DNA of 64,000 nucleotides from Microbacterium sp. SLBN-154 (GTDB taxonomy: Bacteria > Actinomycetota > Actinomycetes > Actinomycetales > Microbacteriaceae). The DNA lies in assembly GCF_006715565.1 (NCBI RefSeq), contig NZ_VFNL01000001.1, positions 2,542,001-2,606,000 on the forward strand. The letters run 5' to 3'. Under the pieces are notes generated by a model. That model ran no database searches. It was not told the origin of the DNA and saw only the letters and a program-made list of their open reading frames with translations. The first letter of the stretch is position 1, and each line of letters starts with the position of its first letter. This document shows positions 14,173-23,846 of this stretch, piece by piece. The translations under genes and the position numbers were made by a program.

Positions 14173-15162
14173 TCACAGCCACTTCGACGTCAGGTGCTCC
14201 GATGTGATCCGGCGAAGCGTCCCCGAGGCACCGCGGAGCACGACGCTCTCCGTGTACACGTGGTCCCCTTCGCGGCGCACGCCGTCGACCAGCTGACCGT
14301 CGGTGACACCGGTGGCGACGAAGATGGTGTTGCTGCCCTTCACGAGGTCGTCCGCCTCGTAGACGTGGTCGTCCAGAAGCAGTCCGGCGTCGATGCCCTT
14401 CTGCTTCTCGTCGTCGTCACGCGGCCACAGCACGCCCTGGATGTGACCGCCGAGGGCCTTGATCGCGCATGCGGTCACGATGCCTTCGGGACTGCCCCCG
14501 ATCCCCACGCACATGTCCGTGCGGGCGTTGTGACGCGCCGCATTTATCCCGCCGGCGACATCCCCGTCGCTCATCAGACGGGTGCCTGCCCCGGCCTCGC
14601 GGATGTCGGCGATCAGCTGCTCATGCCGGGGGCGATTCAGCACCGAAACGACGACCTCGTCGACGGGTTTGCCGAGCGCCTTGGCCAGTCGGCGGATGTT
14701 CTCACCGATGGGCAGACGGATGTCGACCACGCCGACGCCGGCGGGGCCGGTGACGAGCTTGTCCATGTAGAACACCGCCGAGGCGTCGAGCATCGATCCG
14801 CGGTCGGACACCGCGATCACCGAGAGGGCGTTGTTGCGGCCTGCGGCGGTGAGCGACGTGCCGTCGATCGGATCGACGGCGATGTCGCACTGGGGGCCGC
14901 GGCCGTTGCCCACGCGCTCGCCGTTGAACAGCATCGGAGCGTCATCCTTCTCGCCCTCGCCGATCACGATCGTGCCGTCGAAGTTCACGGTGGTCAGGAA
15001 GGCGCGCATGGCATCGACGGCGGCACCGTCGGCGGCTTCCTTCATCCCGCGGCCGATGAAGGGCACGGCGCGGATGGCGGCTGCCTCGGTCGCTCTCACC
15101 AACTCCAGAGCGAGGTTGCGGTCGGGGTGCAGGGGGCTCATATCGCCGGTGATGCTCACCAT
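14173..15162 (-). CDS. glpX: class II fructose-1,6-bisphosphatase
   Basis: A 329-residue GlpX-type phosphatase that converts fructose 1,6-bisphosphate to fructose 6-phosphate in gluconeogenesis. The metal-binding pattern is clear: GTIVIGEGEKDDAP, then CDIAVDPIDGTSLTAAGRNN, and the substrate loop GDVAGGINAARH. Length agrees with family members (about 330). This is the usual actinobacterial FBPase. TAGGCT 6 nt before the ATG marks a leaderless start. Its opposing enzyme-step partner fba is divergent, 235 nt away, which puts both FBP-handling genes under one intergenic region. Confidence 0.96.
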   Translation of the reverse strand: MVSITGDMSPLHPDRNLALELVRATEAAAIRAVPFIGRGMKEAADGAAVDAMRAFLTTVNFDGTIVIGEGEKDDAPMLFNGERVGNGRGPQCDIAVDPIDGTSLTAAGRNNALSVIAVSDRGSMLDASAVFYMDKLVTGPAGVGVVDIRLPIGENIRRLAKALGKPVDEVVVSVLNRPRHEQLIADIREAGAGTRLMSDGDVAGGINAARHNARTDMCVGIGGSPEGIVTACAIKALGGHIQGVLWPRDDDEKQKGIDAGLLLDDHVYEADDLVKGSNTIFVATGVTDGQLVDGVRREGDHVYTESVVLRGASGTLRRITSEHLTSKWL

Positions 15163-15168
15163 GGCCCC

Positions 15169-15174
15169 AGCCTA
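15169..15174 (-). promoter_or_regulatory. -10 box of glpX (leaderless)
   Basis: TAGGCT, then GGGGCC, then the ATG at 15162. Confidence 0.6.
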
Positions 15175-15304
15175 GCCAGCGCGCATGGCGCCCGACCGAC
15201 CTTCGGCCCGACCACGGGCGAAGGAACCCCCGTTCTTTCTCCCTGGGTAAGTCCGCGCCGATGGCCGTTCGCTGCGGCGACGGGCACACGGGCGAGGCCT
15301 TCGC

Positions 15305-15310
15305 TAGAGT
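15305..15310 (+). promoter_or_regulatory. probable -10 box of fba
   Basis: TAGAGT about 88 nt before the fba ATG. It would give a leader of about 80 nt that contains the tandem 15-mers at 15358-15387. Confidence 0.4.
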
Positions 15311-15357
15311 TTCGATCGACCCGCGTTGCGCGGAGCCCGCACGACCGTTCCCTCACA

Positions 15358-15387
15358 GGCCACTCGACGACAGGCCGCTCGACGACA
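15358..15387 (+). repeat. tandem 15-bp repeat in the fba leader
   Basis: Two adjacent copies, GGCCACTCGACGACA and GGCCGCTCGACGACA (14 of 15 identical), end directly before the AAGGAG ribosome binding site of fba. Confidence 0.75.
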
Positions 15388-15397
15388 AGGAGTCCTC

Positions 15398-16429
<1,032 letters not shown>

Positions 16430-16444
16430 GGGCGCCTCTCGCCC
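16430..16444. terminator. short hairpin between fba and the MOSC gene
   Basis: GGGCG-CCTCT-CGCCC, a 5-bp stem in the 21-nt gap between two convergent genes. It could serve both strands but is weak. Confidence 0.3.
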
Positions 16445-16450
16445 GACTTC

Positions 16451-16999
16451 TCAGACGGCGCGGTAGATCTCGAGCACGGTGGGCGCCCCCTCGGGGCGTT
16501 CCACCACCTCGACGAGGTCTCCCGCGCTGACCGAGCCGGTCTTGCGAACGCGCAGGTAAGCACCCAGCCGGCCCTCGTCGGAGAAGCGCTTGACCCAGCC
16601 TCGCGCCTGGCTGCCCCCGACCCAGCGAGCGAAGGTGGCGCACGGCGTGCGGGGCATCGTCACCTCGAGCTCCAGCCGATCCCCGAGGCGCCAGACCTCA
16701 CCCACGCGAGCGGCGTTGACGTCGATTCCGTCCACCCGGAGGTTCTCGCCGAACCATCCCGGCGGAAGATCGCGTCCGAGCTGGCGCGCCCAGAAGTCGG
16801 CGTCCTCCTGCGCGTACGCGTAGAGCGCCTTGTCCAGTCCGCCGTGGTGCCTGCGATTGGCCTGGACATCGCCGCGCACGCCGTAGCGGCCGACGGCCGC
16901 CGCGCCCTCGACCGGGCGTTTGTCGATGGCGGTCACGCCGTTGCTTCCGGCGTCGGGACGAAGCTGGTGGACCGCGCAGACGGCGAGGAGGCGAGGCAT
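16451..16999 (-). CDS. MOSC domain-containing protein
   Basis: A 182-residue single MOSC domain, the beta-barrel found at the C-terminus of molybdenum cofactor sulfurases and in YiiM-like proteins. Typical elements are KRPVEG near the N-terminus, RYGVRGDVQANRRHHGGLDK, FGENLRVDGIDV and MPRTPCATFARWVGG with the conserved cysteine. Such proteins bind Mo cofactor or act in N-hydroxylated-base reduction; the specific role is unclear. TAGGCT lies 6 nt before the ATG (leaderless). It converges on fba and is the first gene left of the ispH operon end. Confidence 0.9.
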   Translation of the reverse strand: MPRLLAVCAVHQLRPDAGSNGVTAIDKRPVEGAAAVGRYGVRGDVQANRRHHGGLDKALYAYAQEDADFWARQLGRDLPPGWFGENLRVDGIDVNAARVGEVWRLGDRLELEVTMPRTPCATFARWVGGSQARGWVKRFSDEGRLGAYLRVRKTGSVSAGDLVEVVERPEGAPTVLEIYRAV

Positions 17000-17005
17000 C
17001 CGATC

Positions 17006-17011
17006 AGCCTA
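17006..17011 (-). promoter_or_regulatory. -10 box of the MOSC gene (leaderless)
   Basis: TAGGCT, then GATCGG, then the ATG at 16999. It lies only 17 nt from the stop of the upstream FGE-like gene. Confidence 0.55.
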
Positions 17012-17027
17012 GAGCGCCGAGCCGGGT

Positions 17028-17768
17028 TCAGCGCAGCGGCGTCCAGCCGAAGGGCACGGGACCATCGACGTCCGCCCGCCGGAGATCGGCGTCGGCCGAC
17101 CATCCCTGGGCCTCACCATCGGCGTCGAACCCCCCGCGGGCGATGCGGAACCCGACATCGTCGTGCGACGACCTCGGTGGTCCCCCACGGCGGGTGGAGG
17201 CTCGCACACTCCACGCGTCGTCCGCGTATCCCCCACCTCGGAAGACGCGATAGTCGGCGTAGCGGGCCGGGTCCAGATAGTCCCAGCACCACTCCCAGAC
17301 ATTGCCGAGCGTGTCGAACAGCCCGAAGAGATTCGGATGCTTTCCGCCGACCGCCTGAGGACTCTCGACGCCGTCGGCGCTCGTCCAGGCGACATCGGCG
17401 AGCGGTCCGTAGTGGGGGCCGCTCGAGCCTGCTCGGCAGGCGAACTCCCACTCCGCCTCCGTAGGCAGTCGGTACCCATCGGCGTCGACGTGCCACGTGA
17501 CCTCTTCACCGTCGTAGGTGTAGGCCGGATCCAGACCCTCCCACTCCGATGCCGCGTTGCAGAAGCGGATGGCGCGGAGCCAGCTGACCTCGGTCGCGGG
17601 CCGACGGGAATGACGCCCGCCTTCGAGCATCTGGGCCACCTGCTCCTCGGTGACGGGGTAGACGCCGATCTCGAACGCCGACAGCTCGACGCTCCGGCGT
17701 GCCTTCCGGCGCGCATCGTGCAGAACCACCGTCCCCGCGGGGATGGCGGCGAGGGCGAACTCGCTCAC
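17028..17768 (-). CDS. formylglycine-generating-enzyme-like (SUMF1) protein
   Basis: A 246-residue protein of the FGE/sulfatase-modifying-factor (C-type-lectin-like) fold. Hallmarks are the N-terminal PAGTVVLHDARRK, FEIGVYPVTEEQVAQML, DGYRLPTEAEWEFACRAG, TLGNVWEWCWD and YRVFRGGGY. True FGE oxidises a sulfatase cysteine to formylglycine; many short relatives bind ligands or act on other targets. No sulfatase gene is present here. The GTG start overlaps the preceding stop (GTGA), making it the third gene of an ispH-DUF6264-SUMF1 operon. The last 35 residues extend past the usual GFR end of the domain. Confidence 0.85.
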   Translation of the reverse strand: MSEFALAAIPAGTVVLHDARRKARRSVELSAFEIGVYPVTEEQVAQMLEGGRHSRRPATEVSWLRAIRFCNAASEWEGLDPAYTYDGEEVTWHVDADGYRLPTEAEWEFACRAGSSGPHYGPLADVAWTSADGVESPQAVGGKHPNLFGLFDTLGNVWEWCWDYLDPARYADYRVFRGGGYADDAWSVRASTRRGGPPRSSHDDVGFRIARGGFDADGEAQGWSADADLRRADVDGPVPFGWTPLR

Positions 17769-18337
17769 CGGGACAGCAGCGCCCCCATGAGCGCAGGATC
17801 GTTCAGGAGCGGCACCATCAGGAGGGCACCCGAGATGAGGTTGAACACCACGCCTCCCACGATCGGCACCCAGAACGTGATCTTCCCCCGCTGGAGCATG
17901 ATCCACGACACCGCGGCGGTCAGCAGAAGACCCACGCCGAGCACCAGGGATGCCGCGACACCCCACGCGCGGCCGTCGAACGTCGGATCAGGGGCCTCGG
18001 TCACGCCCAGGAACTCGAAGAGCGTCTGGACGTAGCCGTTGTAGTCCACCAGACCGGGGATGGCCGTCGCGACGGAGAAGACGGCGTAGATCAAAAGGGC
18101 GATGGTGAGGACGCGGTCGAAGAAGCGGCGTCGCGAGGCGATGAGGTCGGGCCCGGCCTCCTTGGCCGGCGTCGACGTCGGTGTCGGCGTCGGCTCACGT
18201 GATGCCGCGGCCGCCGGTGCCGCTCCCGCCTCCAACGCGACGGTGACGTCAGGCTGCTGGATCCTCGCCCGCTGCTCTTCGGGAGTGGCGTACTCGCCGT
18301 ACTGCGGCCGCGGCCGAGGATCGGACCCGTCGGTCAC
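17765..18337 (-). CDS. DUF6264-like membrane protein
   Basis: A 190-residue membrane protein. The N-terminal third is hydrophilic, with Pro/Thr runs (PTPTPTSTP), and is followed by three to four helices: [20 protein letters not shown], a helix near [20 protein letters not shown], and [20 protein letters not shown] place it with the DUF6264 proteins that sit beside ispH/xseA in Microbacteriaceae, with moderate certainty. Start and stop both overlap neighbours by GTGA, so it is co-translated with ispH and the FGE-like gene. Function unknown. Confidence 0.75.
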   Translation of the reverse strand: MTDGSDPRPRPQYGEYATPEEQRARIQQPDVTVALEAGAAPAAAASREPTPTPTSTPAKEAGPDLIASRRRFFDRVLTIALLIYAVFSVATAIPGLVDYNGYVQTLFEFLGVTEAPDPTFDGRAWGVAASLVLGVGLLLTAAVSWIMLQRGKITFWVPIVGGVVFNLISGALLMVPLLNDPALMGALLSR

Positions 18338-19395
18338 GCGCGACCCCGGCCACCCAGGGCGCGCTCGTCGCGACGACCCGCAGGGTCGATTCGCAGCTCC
18401 TTGGGGAGGGAGAACATCAGGTCCTCCTCGGCAGTACGCACCTCTTCGACGTCGCGGTACCCGGCCCCCGAGAGCTCGGCGAGCACCTCCTGGACGAGGA
18501 CCTCGGGGACGGAGGCCCCGCTGGTCACACCCACGGTCTGCACGCCGTCCAGCCACTCCTGCTTCACCTCGTCGACGTAGTCGACCCGGTAGGCCGCCTT
18601 CGCGCCGTATTCGAGGGCGACCTCGACGAGGCGGACGCTGTTGGACGAATTCGCCGAGCCGACCACGATCACCAGGTCGGCGTCCTTGGCGACCTTCTTG
18701 ATGGCGACCTGGCGGTTCTGCGTGGCGTAGCAGATGTCGTCCGACGGCGGGTCCTGCAGCTGCGGGAAGCGCGTGCGGAGGCGCCGGACGGTCTCCATCG
18801 TCTCGTCGACCGAGAGCGTCGTCTGCGAAAGCCACACGACCTTCGAAGGGTCCCTCACTTCGACCAGATCCGCTTCATCGGGGGAATTCACCACGGTCAC
18901 GTGGTCGGGGGCCTCTCCGGCCGTGCCCTCGACCTCTTCGTGACCCTCGTGGCCGACGAGGAGGATCTCGAAGTCGTCGCGGGCGAACCGCACGGCCTCG
19001 CGGTGCACCTTCGTCACCAGCGGGCACGTCGCGTCGATGGCCTGCAACCCACGGTCGGCGGCGGCGGACACCACGGCCGGCGACACGCCATGGGCGCTGA
19101 AGACCACGTGGGCACCCTCGGGGACCTCGTCGACCTCCTCGACGAAGATCGCGCCCTTCTGCTCCAGTTCGGTCACGACGTGGATGTTGTGCACGATCTG
19201 CTTGCGCACGTACACCGGCGCCCCATAACGCTCGAGCGCCTTCTCGACCGCGATCACCGCCCGGTCGACGCCGGCGCAGTAGCCGCGCGGAGCGGCGAGG
19301 AGCACCTTCTTGGGTCCGGACACCGGGATATCCTGGAGCCGCCCGCGGCGCCCCGGTATGCGGGGAACGGGAAGGCTCACGGTCGGAGTGCTCAT
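18334..19395 (-). CDS. ispH: 4-hydroxy-3-methylbut-2-enyl diphosphate reductase
   Basis: The last enzyme of the MEP isoprenoid pathway: a [4Fe-4S] protein that converts HMBPP to IPP and DMAPP. The 353-residue protein has its three iron-sulfur cysteines in [26 protein letters not shown] and GSANSSN-adjacent [10 protein letters not shown]. The substrate residues AHGVSP and [11 protein letters not shown] are also present. The ATG at 19395 has TAGAAT 7 nt upstream, consistent with a leaderless messenger. It leads the three-gene operon and is divergent from xseA. UppS, another isoprenoid enzyme, is encoded 8 kb away. Confidence 0.97.
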   Translation of the reverse strand: MSTPTVSLPVPRIPGRRGRLQDIPVSGPKKVLLAAPRGYCAGVDRAVIAVEKALERYGAPVYVRKQIVHNIHVVTELEQKGAIFVEEVDEVPEGAHVVFSAHGVSPAVVSAAADRGLQAIDATCPLVTKVHREAVRFARDDFEILLVGHEGHEEVEGTAGEAPDHVTVVNSPDEADLVEVRDPSKVVWLSQTTLSVDETMETVRRLRTRFPQLQDPPSDDICYATQNRQVAIKKVAKDADLVIVVGSANSSNSVRLVEVALEYGAKAAYRVDYVDEVKQEWLDGVQTVGVTSGASVPEVLVQEVLAELSGAGYRDVEEVRTAEEDLMFSLPKELRIDPAGRRDERALGGRGRA

Positions 19396-19402
19396 CCCCT
19401 CG

Positions 19403-19408
19403 ATTCTA
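19403..19408 (-). promoter_or_regulatory. -10 box of the ispH operon (leaderless)
   Basis: TAGAAT, then CGAGGGG, then the ATG at 19395. Confidence 0.6.
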
Positions 19409-19453
19409 CGGGGCAACCGGCCCTGACGACCCCGATCGACCGATGGAGTCCCC

Positions 19454-20776
19454 ATGACGACTTTCCAGCCCGCCGCGGTCCCCGGCGAGGCGCCGCCCCC
19501 CGACTCGGTCCACCCCCGCGATTCCCGGTCGGAGACTCCGACCTCGGTGTCCCGGCTGAACGAGACGATCCGGGGGTTCATCGAGCGCTGGGGATCGGTG
19601 TGGGTCGAGGGCGAGGTCACCTCGTGGAACGTGCGCGGGGGCAACGTCTTCGGTCGAATGAAAGACCTTGCGACCGACTCGACGGTGTCCTTCCGCGTCT
19701 GGTCCTCGACGCTGCAGCGCCTTCCCCGCGATCTCAAGGTCGGCGATCACGTCGTCGCCTGCGTCAAGGCGGACTACTTCGTCCGCACGGGCGATTTCAC
19801 CTTCGCGGTCTCGGCCATGCGACACGTGGGCCTGGGCGATCAGCTGGAGAGACTCGAGAGGCTGCGCCAGAAACTGCGCGCTGAAGGACTGTTCGATCCC
19901 TCGCGGAAGAAGTCGCTGCCGTTCCTGCCGCGCACCATCGGCCTGATCACCGGTGAGCGATCCGACGCTGAGAAGGACGTCCACCGCAATGCGGAGCTGC
20001 GCTGGCCGCAGGTGGTCTTCCGCACGGCCTATGCCGCCGTGCAGGGCGATCGCTGCGTGCCCGAGACGATCGGAGCCCTGAAGGCGCTGGACGCCGACCC
20101 CGAGGTCGACGTCATCATCATCGCCCGCGGTGGGGGCGATCCCCAGACGTTGCTGGGCTTCAGCGACGAGCGCCTGCTCCGGGCCGTCGCCGAGGCGCGG
20201 ACCCCGGTGGTCAGCGCCATCGGCCACGAGAACGATCACCCGCTCCTCGACGACGTCGCCGACGTGCGCGCCTCCACCCCCACCGATGCCGCCAAGCGTG
20301 TGGTGCCGGATGTCGCGGAGCAGCGGGCGCTCATCGGCCAGCTGAGATCGCGGATGACCTCGCGCCTGACCCAGCGCGTGTCGCACGACATCGCCCAGCT
20401 GGAGCAGCTGCGCTCACGCCCGGTGCTGAGGGCGCCCGATCAGCTTGTGGATGCCAGAGCACAGCAGGTCTGGCTGGCCACCGCGCGCGGTCGTGACGTC
20501 GTCGATCGGGCTGTGCACGCCGCCGAGCGCGCGACCGCGGAACTGCGCGCCTCGCTGCGCGCGCTGTCTCCTGCCTCCACGCTGGCCCGCGGGTACGCGA
20601 TCGCGCAGGGCGAGGACGGTCACGTCGTCCGCGACGCGACCGCCGCGCCGGCCGGCACCAGACTCGTCATCACGGTCGAGCGGGGGATCATCGCCGCACG
20701 GTCGGAGGGCGTCTCCGCTGTCACATTCGCCGGTGAGGGAGCGCGGGATGGGCGCGGCCGAGCGGAACTAGAATGA
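19454..20776 (+). CDS. xseA: exodeoxyribonuclease VII large subunit
   Basis: A 440-residue XseA homologue. The N-terminal OB-fold has [20 protein letters not shown], and the nuclease domain has [54 protein letters not shown] and [12 protein letters not shown]. The C-terminal helical part is coiled coil that binds XseB. ExoVII degrades single-stranded DNA from both ends and works in mismatch repair and toxic-intermediate removal. GGAG is 4 nt before the ATG. The stop overlaps the xseB start. Confidence 0.96.
   Translation: MTTFQPAAVPGEAPPPDSVHPRDSRSETPTSVSRLNETIRGFIERWGSVWVEGEVTSWNVRGGNVFGRMKDLATDSTVSFRVWSSTLQRLPRDLKVGDHVVACVKADYFVRTGDFTFAVSAMRHVGLGDQLERLERLRQKLRAEGLFDPSRKKSLPFLPRTIGLITGERSDAEKDVHRNAELRWPQVVFRTAYAAVQGDRCVPETIGALKALDADPEVDVIIIARGGGDPQTLLGFSDERLLRAVAEARTPVVSAIGHENDHPLLDDVADVRASTPTDAAKRVVPDVAEQRALIGQLRSRMTSRLTQRVSHDIAQLEQLRSRPVLRAPDQLVDARAQQVWLATARGRDVVDRAVHAAERATAELRASLRALSPASTLARGYAIAQGEDGHVVRDATAAPAGTRLVITVERGIIAARSEGVSAVTFAGEGARDGRGRAELE
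20769..20774 (+). promoter_or_regulatory. -10 box at the xseA/xseB junction
   Basis: TAGAAT overlaps the xseA stop region and lies 7 nt before an in-frame ATG at 20782. It could give xseB its own leaderless transcript. Confidence 0.45.
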
Positions 20777-21018
20777 CGGGTATGACCGGAGCGAGCGAGG
20801 ACGTGGCCGACATCCAGGCGATGACGTTCGAACAGGCTCGCGATGAGCTCGTCCGCGTCGTCGCCGAGCTCGAGCAGGGCACGCCGACCCTCGAACACTC
20901 CCTCGCTCTGTGGGAACGGGGTGAGGCGCTCGCCGCGCGCTGCGAGGAGTGGCTGCTGGGAGCCAAGCGGCGCCTCGACGCCGCGCGTTCGGCCGTCACC
21001 GCCGGGCAGGGGGGCTGA
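20773..21018 (+). CDS. xseB: exodeoxyribonuclease VII small subunit
   Basis: An 81-residue helical protein with the XseB signature MTFEQARDELVRVVAELEQG, then LEHSLALWERGEALAARCEE. It forms the long hairpin that packs on XseA in ExoVII. Two starts compete: the ATG at 20773 overlaps the xseA stop (ATGA) and fits translational coupling; the ATG at 20782 lies 7 nt after TAGAAT and fits an internal leaderless transcript. I kept the coupled start. The stop shares one base with the next start. Confidence 0.94.
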   Translation: MTGMTGASEDVADIQAMTFEQARDELVRVVAELEQGTPTLEHSLALWERGEALAARCEEWLLGAKRRLDAARSAVTAGQGG

Positions 21019-21662
21019 TGCCCCGCGACCCCAAGATCGTCGCCGAGCTGGGGCGTCCTGAGACCCCGGACGAGGCCGCGGACCGCAAGGCCGCTTCCTC
21101 GCGCGCTTACCGCGCCAGCCAGAACACCCGCAACCTGATCGCCGCACTCATCGCGACTCTCGCCGTGGTCCTGGTGATCATCCTCGCCGTACCCCGCGGC
21201 ACTCCCCCCGAGCGCGAGCCGATCGATGTCGCCGCGGTCGCCGCACGCATCTCCGCCAACGAGAACCGGGCGCTGGTCGTCCCCGACGTTCCCGCCGAAT
21301 GGCAGGTCAACGCTGCAACGGTGGAAGGAGACTCCGTCCGCGCCTGGACGATCGTCTACGTCCCCGCCGAGGACCGGGGCTTCGTACGGGTGGCTCAGGG
21401 CTTCGGGGCCGATGAGGGGTGGCCTTCGCGCACGCTCCGAGGCGCCGAGGTCACCGACACCGTCACGATCGGCGGGGTCGAGTGGGACCGCTACGAGATC
21501 CGCAACCCCTCCGCGGCCGGCAATGTCGCCGCCGCCCTGGGCACCACGTCGGGTGAGGACATCATCCTCATCTACGGCACCACCGATCAGGCGGCGCTGG
21601 AAGAGGCTGCGACCGCCGTCGCCGCCGATCTGCCGCTGCCCACCGAGGAGGAGGGCCCGTGA
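21018..21662 (+). CDS. DUF4245-like membrane-anchored protein
   Basis: A 214-residue protein with one membrane helix near residues 41-60 (RNLIAALIATLAVVLVIILA), a short cytoplasmic N-terminus, and an extracytoplasmic domain containing WQVNAATVEGDSVRAWTIVY and GFVRVAQGFGADEGWP. The topology and its place after xseB fit the DUF4245 family of actinobacteria. The ATG overlaps the xseB stop (TGATG), and the stop overlaps the carbonic anhydrase start. Function unknown; the operon position offers no clear hint. Confidence 0.8.
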   Translation: MPRDPKIVAELGRPETPDEAADRKAASSRAYRASQNTRNLIAALIATLAVVLVIILAVPRGTPPEREPIDVAAVAARISANENRALVVPDVPAEWQVNAATVEGDSVRAWTIVYVPAEDRGFVRVAQGFGADEGWPSRTLRGAEVTDTVTIGGVEWDRYEIRNPSAAGNVAAALGTTSGEDIILIYGTTDQAALEEAATAVAADLPLPTEEEGP

Positions 21663-22312
21663 GCCAGACCAGTCCCCAGCAGGCCTGGAACGAGATGAAG
21701 CGCGGCAACGCACGCTTCGTCGGAGGCGAGCCGCGTCATCCCCGACAGGACGCCGAGCGCCGCCACGAGGTCGCCGCCGGCCAGCGCCCGCGCGCCGCGC
21801 TCTTCGGATGCGCGGACTCGCGCCTGGCCGCCGAGATCATCTTCGACAAAGGCCTGGGCGATCTGTTCGTCGTCCGCAACGCCGGGCAGGTGGTCTCGGA
21901 CTCCGTGATCGGCAGCCTCGAGTACGCCGTCGCCGTACTCGGCGTGCCACTGATCATCGTCCTCGCCCATGACGAGTGCGGCGCGGTCCGCGCCGCCATC
22001 GACTCCGTCCGCCCGGATGCGCCCGCTCTGCCGCCGCACATCTGGCGATTGATCGCCCCGATCGTGCCGGCCGTGCAGCGCGTCGTGAGGGCCGACCCCT
22101 CCTCGAGCGACATCGACGGTGAGGCGGTGGGCCGCGAGCACCTGCGCGACACCGTCGGAGACATCCTGCAGACATCGGAGCTCATCAGCGACGCCGTCGC
22201 AGAGGGCCGCCTCGCGGTCATCGGGGCCAACTACCGCCTGGCCGAAGGCGTGGCCGTCCCCGAAGTCATCGTGGGCGCCGTCTCGGACGACCTCACCACC
22301 TCGGCCGCCTGA
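21659..22312 (+). CDS. beta-class carbonic anhydrase
   Basis: A 217-residue enzyme that interconverts carbon dioxide and bicarbonate. Zinc ligands and the catalytic dyad are visible: Cys51, Asp53 and Arg55 in FGCADSR, and His104 and Cys107 in LAHDECGAV. The short C-terminal half fits actinobacterial beta-CAs. Bicarbonate supplied here could feed phosphoenolpyruvate carboxylase, encoded elsewhere in the window. GTG at 21659 overlaps the previous stop (GTGA). fumC follows after 74 nt. Confidence 0.94.
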   Translation: MSQTSPQQAWNEMKRGNARFVGGEPRHPRQDAERRHEVAAGQRPRAALFGCADSRLAAEIIFDKGLGDLFVVRNAGQVVSDSVIGSLEYAVAVLGVPLIIVLAHDECGAVRAAIDSVRPDAPALPPHIWRLIAPIVPAVQRVVRADPSSSDIDGEAVGREHLRDTVGDILQTSELISDAVAEGRLAVIGANYRLAEGVAVPEVIVGAVSDDLTTSAA

Positions 22313-22386
22313 CCCGGACGCCCGAGCTCCACACCGACCCCTTCGCCGCGCCCTGCGGCATCCGTCACACCTCGGAGGACAACGAC

Positions 22387-23781
22387 GTGACCGACATCGA
22401 ATACCGCATCGAACACGACACCATGGGCGAGGTGCGGGTGCCCAAGGACGCGCTCTACGCCGCCCAGACGCAGCGCGCCGTGGAGAACTTCCCGATCTCG
22501 GGCGATCCGCTGGATCCGTCGCAGGTCGTCGCACTGGCGCGCATCAAGAAGGCCGCGGCGCTGGCGAACAAGGAGCTCGGCACGCTCGACGGCGAGATCG
22601 CCGACGCCATCGCGCGCGCGGCCGACCGCGTCATCGCGGGAGAGCACGCCGACCAGTTCCCGATCGACGTCTACCAGACCGGCAGCGGCACCTCGTCGAA
22701 CATGAACATGAACGAGGTCCTGGCCACCCTCGCCACGCGCGACCTCGGCCGCACGGTTCACCCCAACGACCATGTCAACGCCTCGCAGTCGTCCAACGAC
22801 GTTTTCCCCACCTCGGTCCACATCGCCGTGACCCAGGAACTCATCGACGACCTGATCCCGGCGCTGGACCACCTCGCCGTCGCGCTCGAGGAGAAGGCGC
22901 AGGCCTGGGCCGAGGTGGTGAAGTCCGGTCGCACCCACCTGATGGATGCCACACCCGTCACCCTCGGGCAGGAGTTCGGCGGCTACGCCCGCCAGATGCG
23001 CCTGGGAATCGAGCGCGTGCAGTCCGTCCTCCCCCGCGTCGCCGAAGTCCCCCTGGGCGGCACGGCCACCGGCACCGGGATCAACACCCCCGTCGGCTTC
23101 CCCCAGCGCGTCCTCGAACTCATCGTCGCCGAGACCGACCTGCCGATCACCGAGGCGAAGGACCACTTCGAGGCGCAGGGTGCGCGCGACGGCCTCGTCG
23201 AGGCATCCGGTGCCCTCCGCACCGTCGCGGTGTCGCTGACGAAGATCAACAACGACATCCGCTGGATGGGCTCGGGACCGAACACCGGCCTCGCCGAGCT
23301 GCACATCCCCGACCTGCAGCCGGGATCGTCGATCATGCCGGGCAAGGTCAACCCGGTCGTCCCCGAAGCGAACCTCATGGTGTGCGCACGGGTCATCGGC
23401 AACGATGCCACCGTCGCCTGGGCGGGGGCCTCCGGAACCTTCGAGCTGAACGTGGCGATCCCCGTCATGGGGACTGCGGTGCTGGAGTCCATCCGCCTCC
23501 TCGCCAACGCCGTGCGTCTGCTCGCCGACAAGACCGTCCGGGGCCTGGAGGCCAACGTCGAGCGCGCCGCGGCCTACGCGGGCATGTCGCCGTCGATCGT
23601 CACGCCCCTGAACAAGCTGATCGGATACGAAGCGGCGGCCAAGATCGCCAAACACGCCGTCGCGCAGGGGATCACCGTGCGCGACGCGGTCATCGACCTC
23701 GGCTACGTCGAGCGCGGCGAGCTCACCGAGGCGCAGCTGGACGAGCGGCTGGATCTGCTGTCGATGACCCGGCCGGGGTGA
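22387..23781 (+). CDS. fumC: class II fumarate hydratase
   Basis: A 464-residue fumarase of the TCA cycle, hydrating fumarate to L-malate. The superfamily signature [13 protein letters not shown] is intact with the catalytic loop serine, and [29 protein letters not shown] and [12 protein letters not shown] are the other conserved blocks. Length matches iron-independent FumC enzymes. GTG start with GGAGGA 9 nt upstream. It follows the xseA operon and is followed by a GC-rich hairpin that overlaps the histidine kinase promoter. Confidence 0.97.
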   Translation: MTDIEYRIEHDTMGEVRVPKDALYAAQTQRAVENFPISGDPLDPSQVVALARIKKAAALANKELGTLDGEIADAIARAADRVIAGEHADQFPIDVYQTGSGTSSNMNMNEVLATLATRDLGRTVHPNDHVNASQSSNDVFPTSVHIAVTQELIDDLIPALDHLAVALEEKAQAWAEVVKSGRTHLMDATPVTLGQEFGGYARQMRLGIERVQSVLPRVAEVPLGGTATGTGINTPVGFPQRVLELIVAETDLPITEAKDHFEAQGARDGLVEASGALRTVAVSLTKINNDIRWMGSGPNTGLAELHIPDLQPGSSIMPGKVNPVVPEANLMVCARVIGNDATVAWAGASGTFELNVAIPVMGTAVLESIRLLANAVRLLADKTVRGLEANVERAAAYAGMSPSIVTPLNKLIGYEAAAKIAKHAVAQGITVRDAVIDLGYVERGELTEAQLDERLDLLSMTRPG

Positions 23782-23811
23782 ACCTGTCTCGCCGCGCCTG
23801 ACCGCCGATCC

Positions 23812-23833
23812 GCCCCCGCGGTCCGCGGGGGGC
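23812..23833 (+). terminator. GC-rich hairpin after fumC
   Basis: GCCCCCGCGG (23812-23821) pairs with CCGCGGGGGGC (23823-23833), with one extra G. There is no T-tract. It adjoins the kinase -10 box, so it may both end fumC transcripts and shape the next promoter. Confidence 0.45.
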
Positions 23834-23839
23834 GATAAT
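23834..23839 (+). promoter_or_regulatory. -10 box of the histidine kinase gene (leaderless)
   Basis: GATAAT, then CAACAGC, then the GTG at 23847. Confidence 0.5.
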
Positions 23840-23846
23840 CAACAGC

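Noticed and set aside
18170..18200. A GTCGGC-type direct repeat as a regulatory element
   Set aside because: It lies inside the DUF6264-like gene and simply encodes a Pro/Thr-rich linker.
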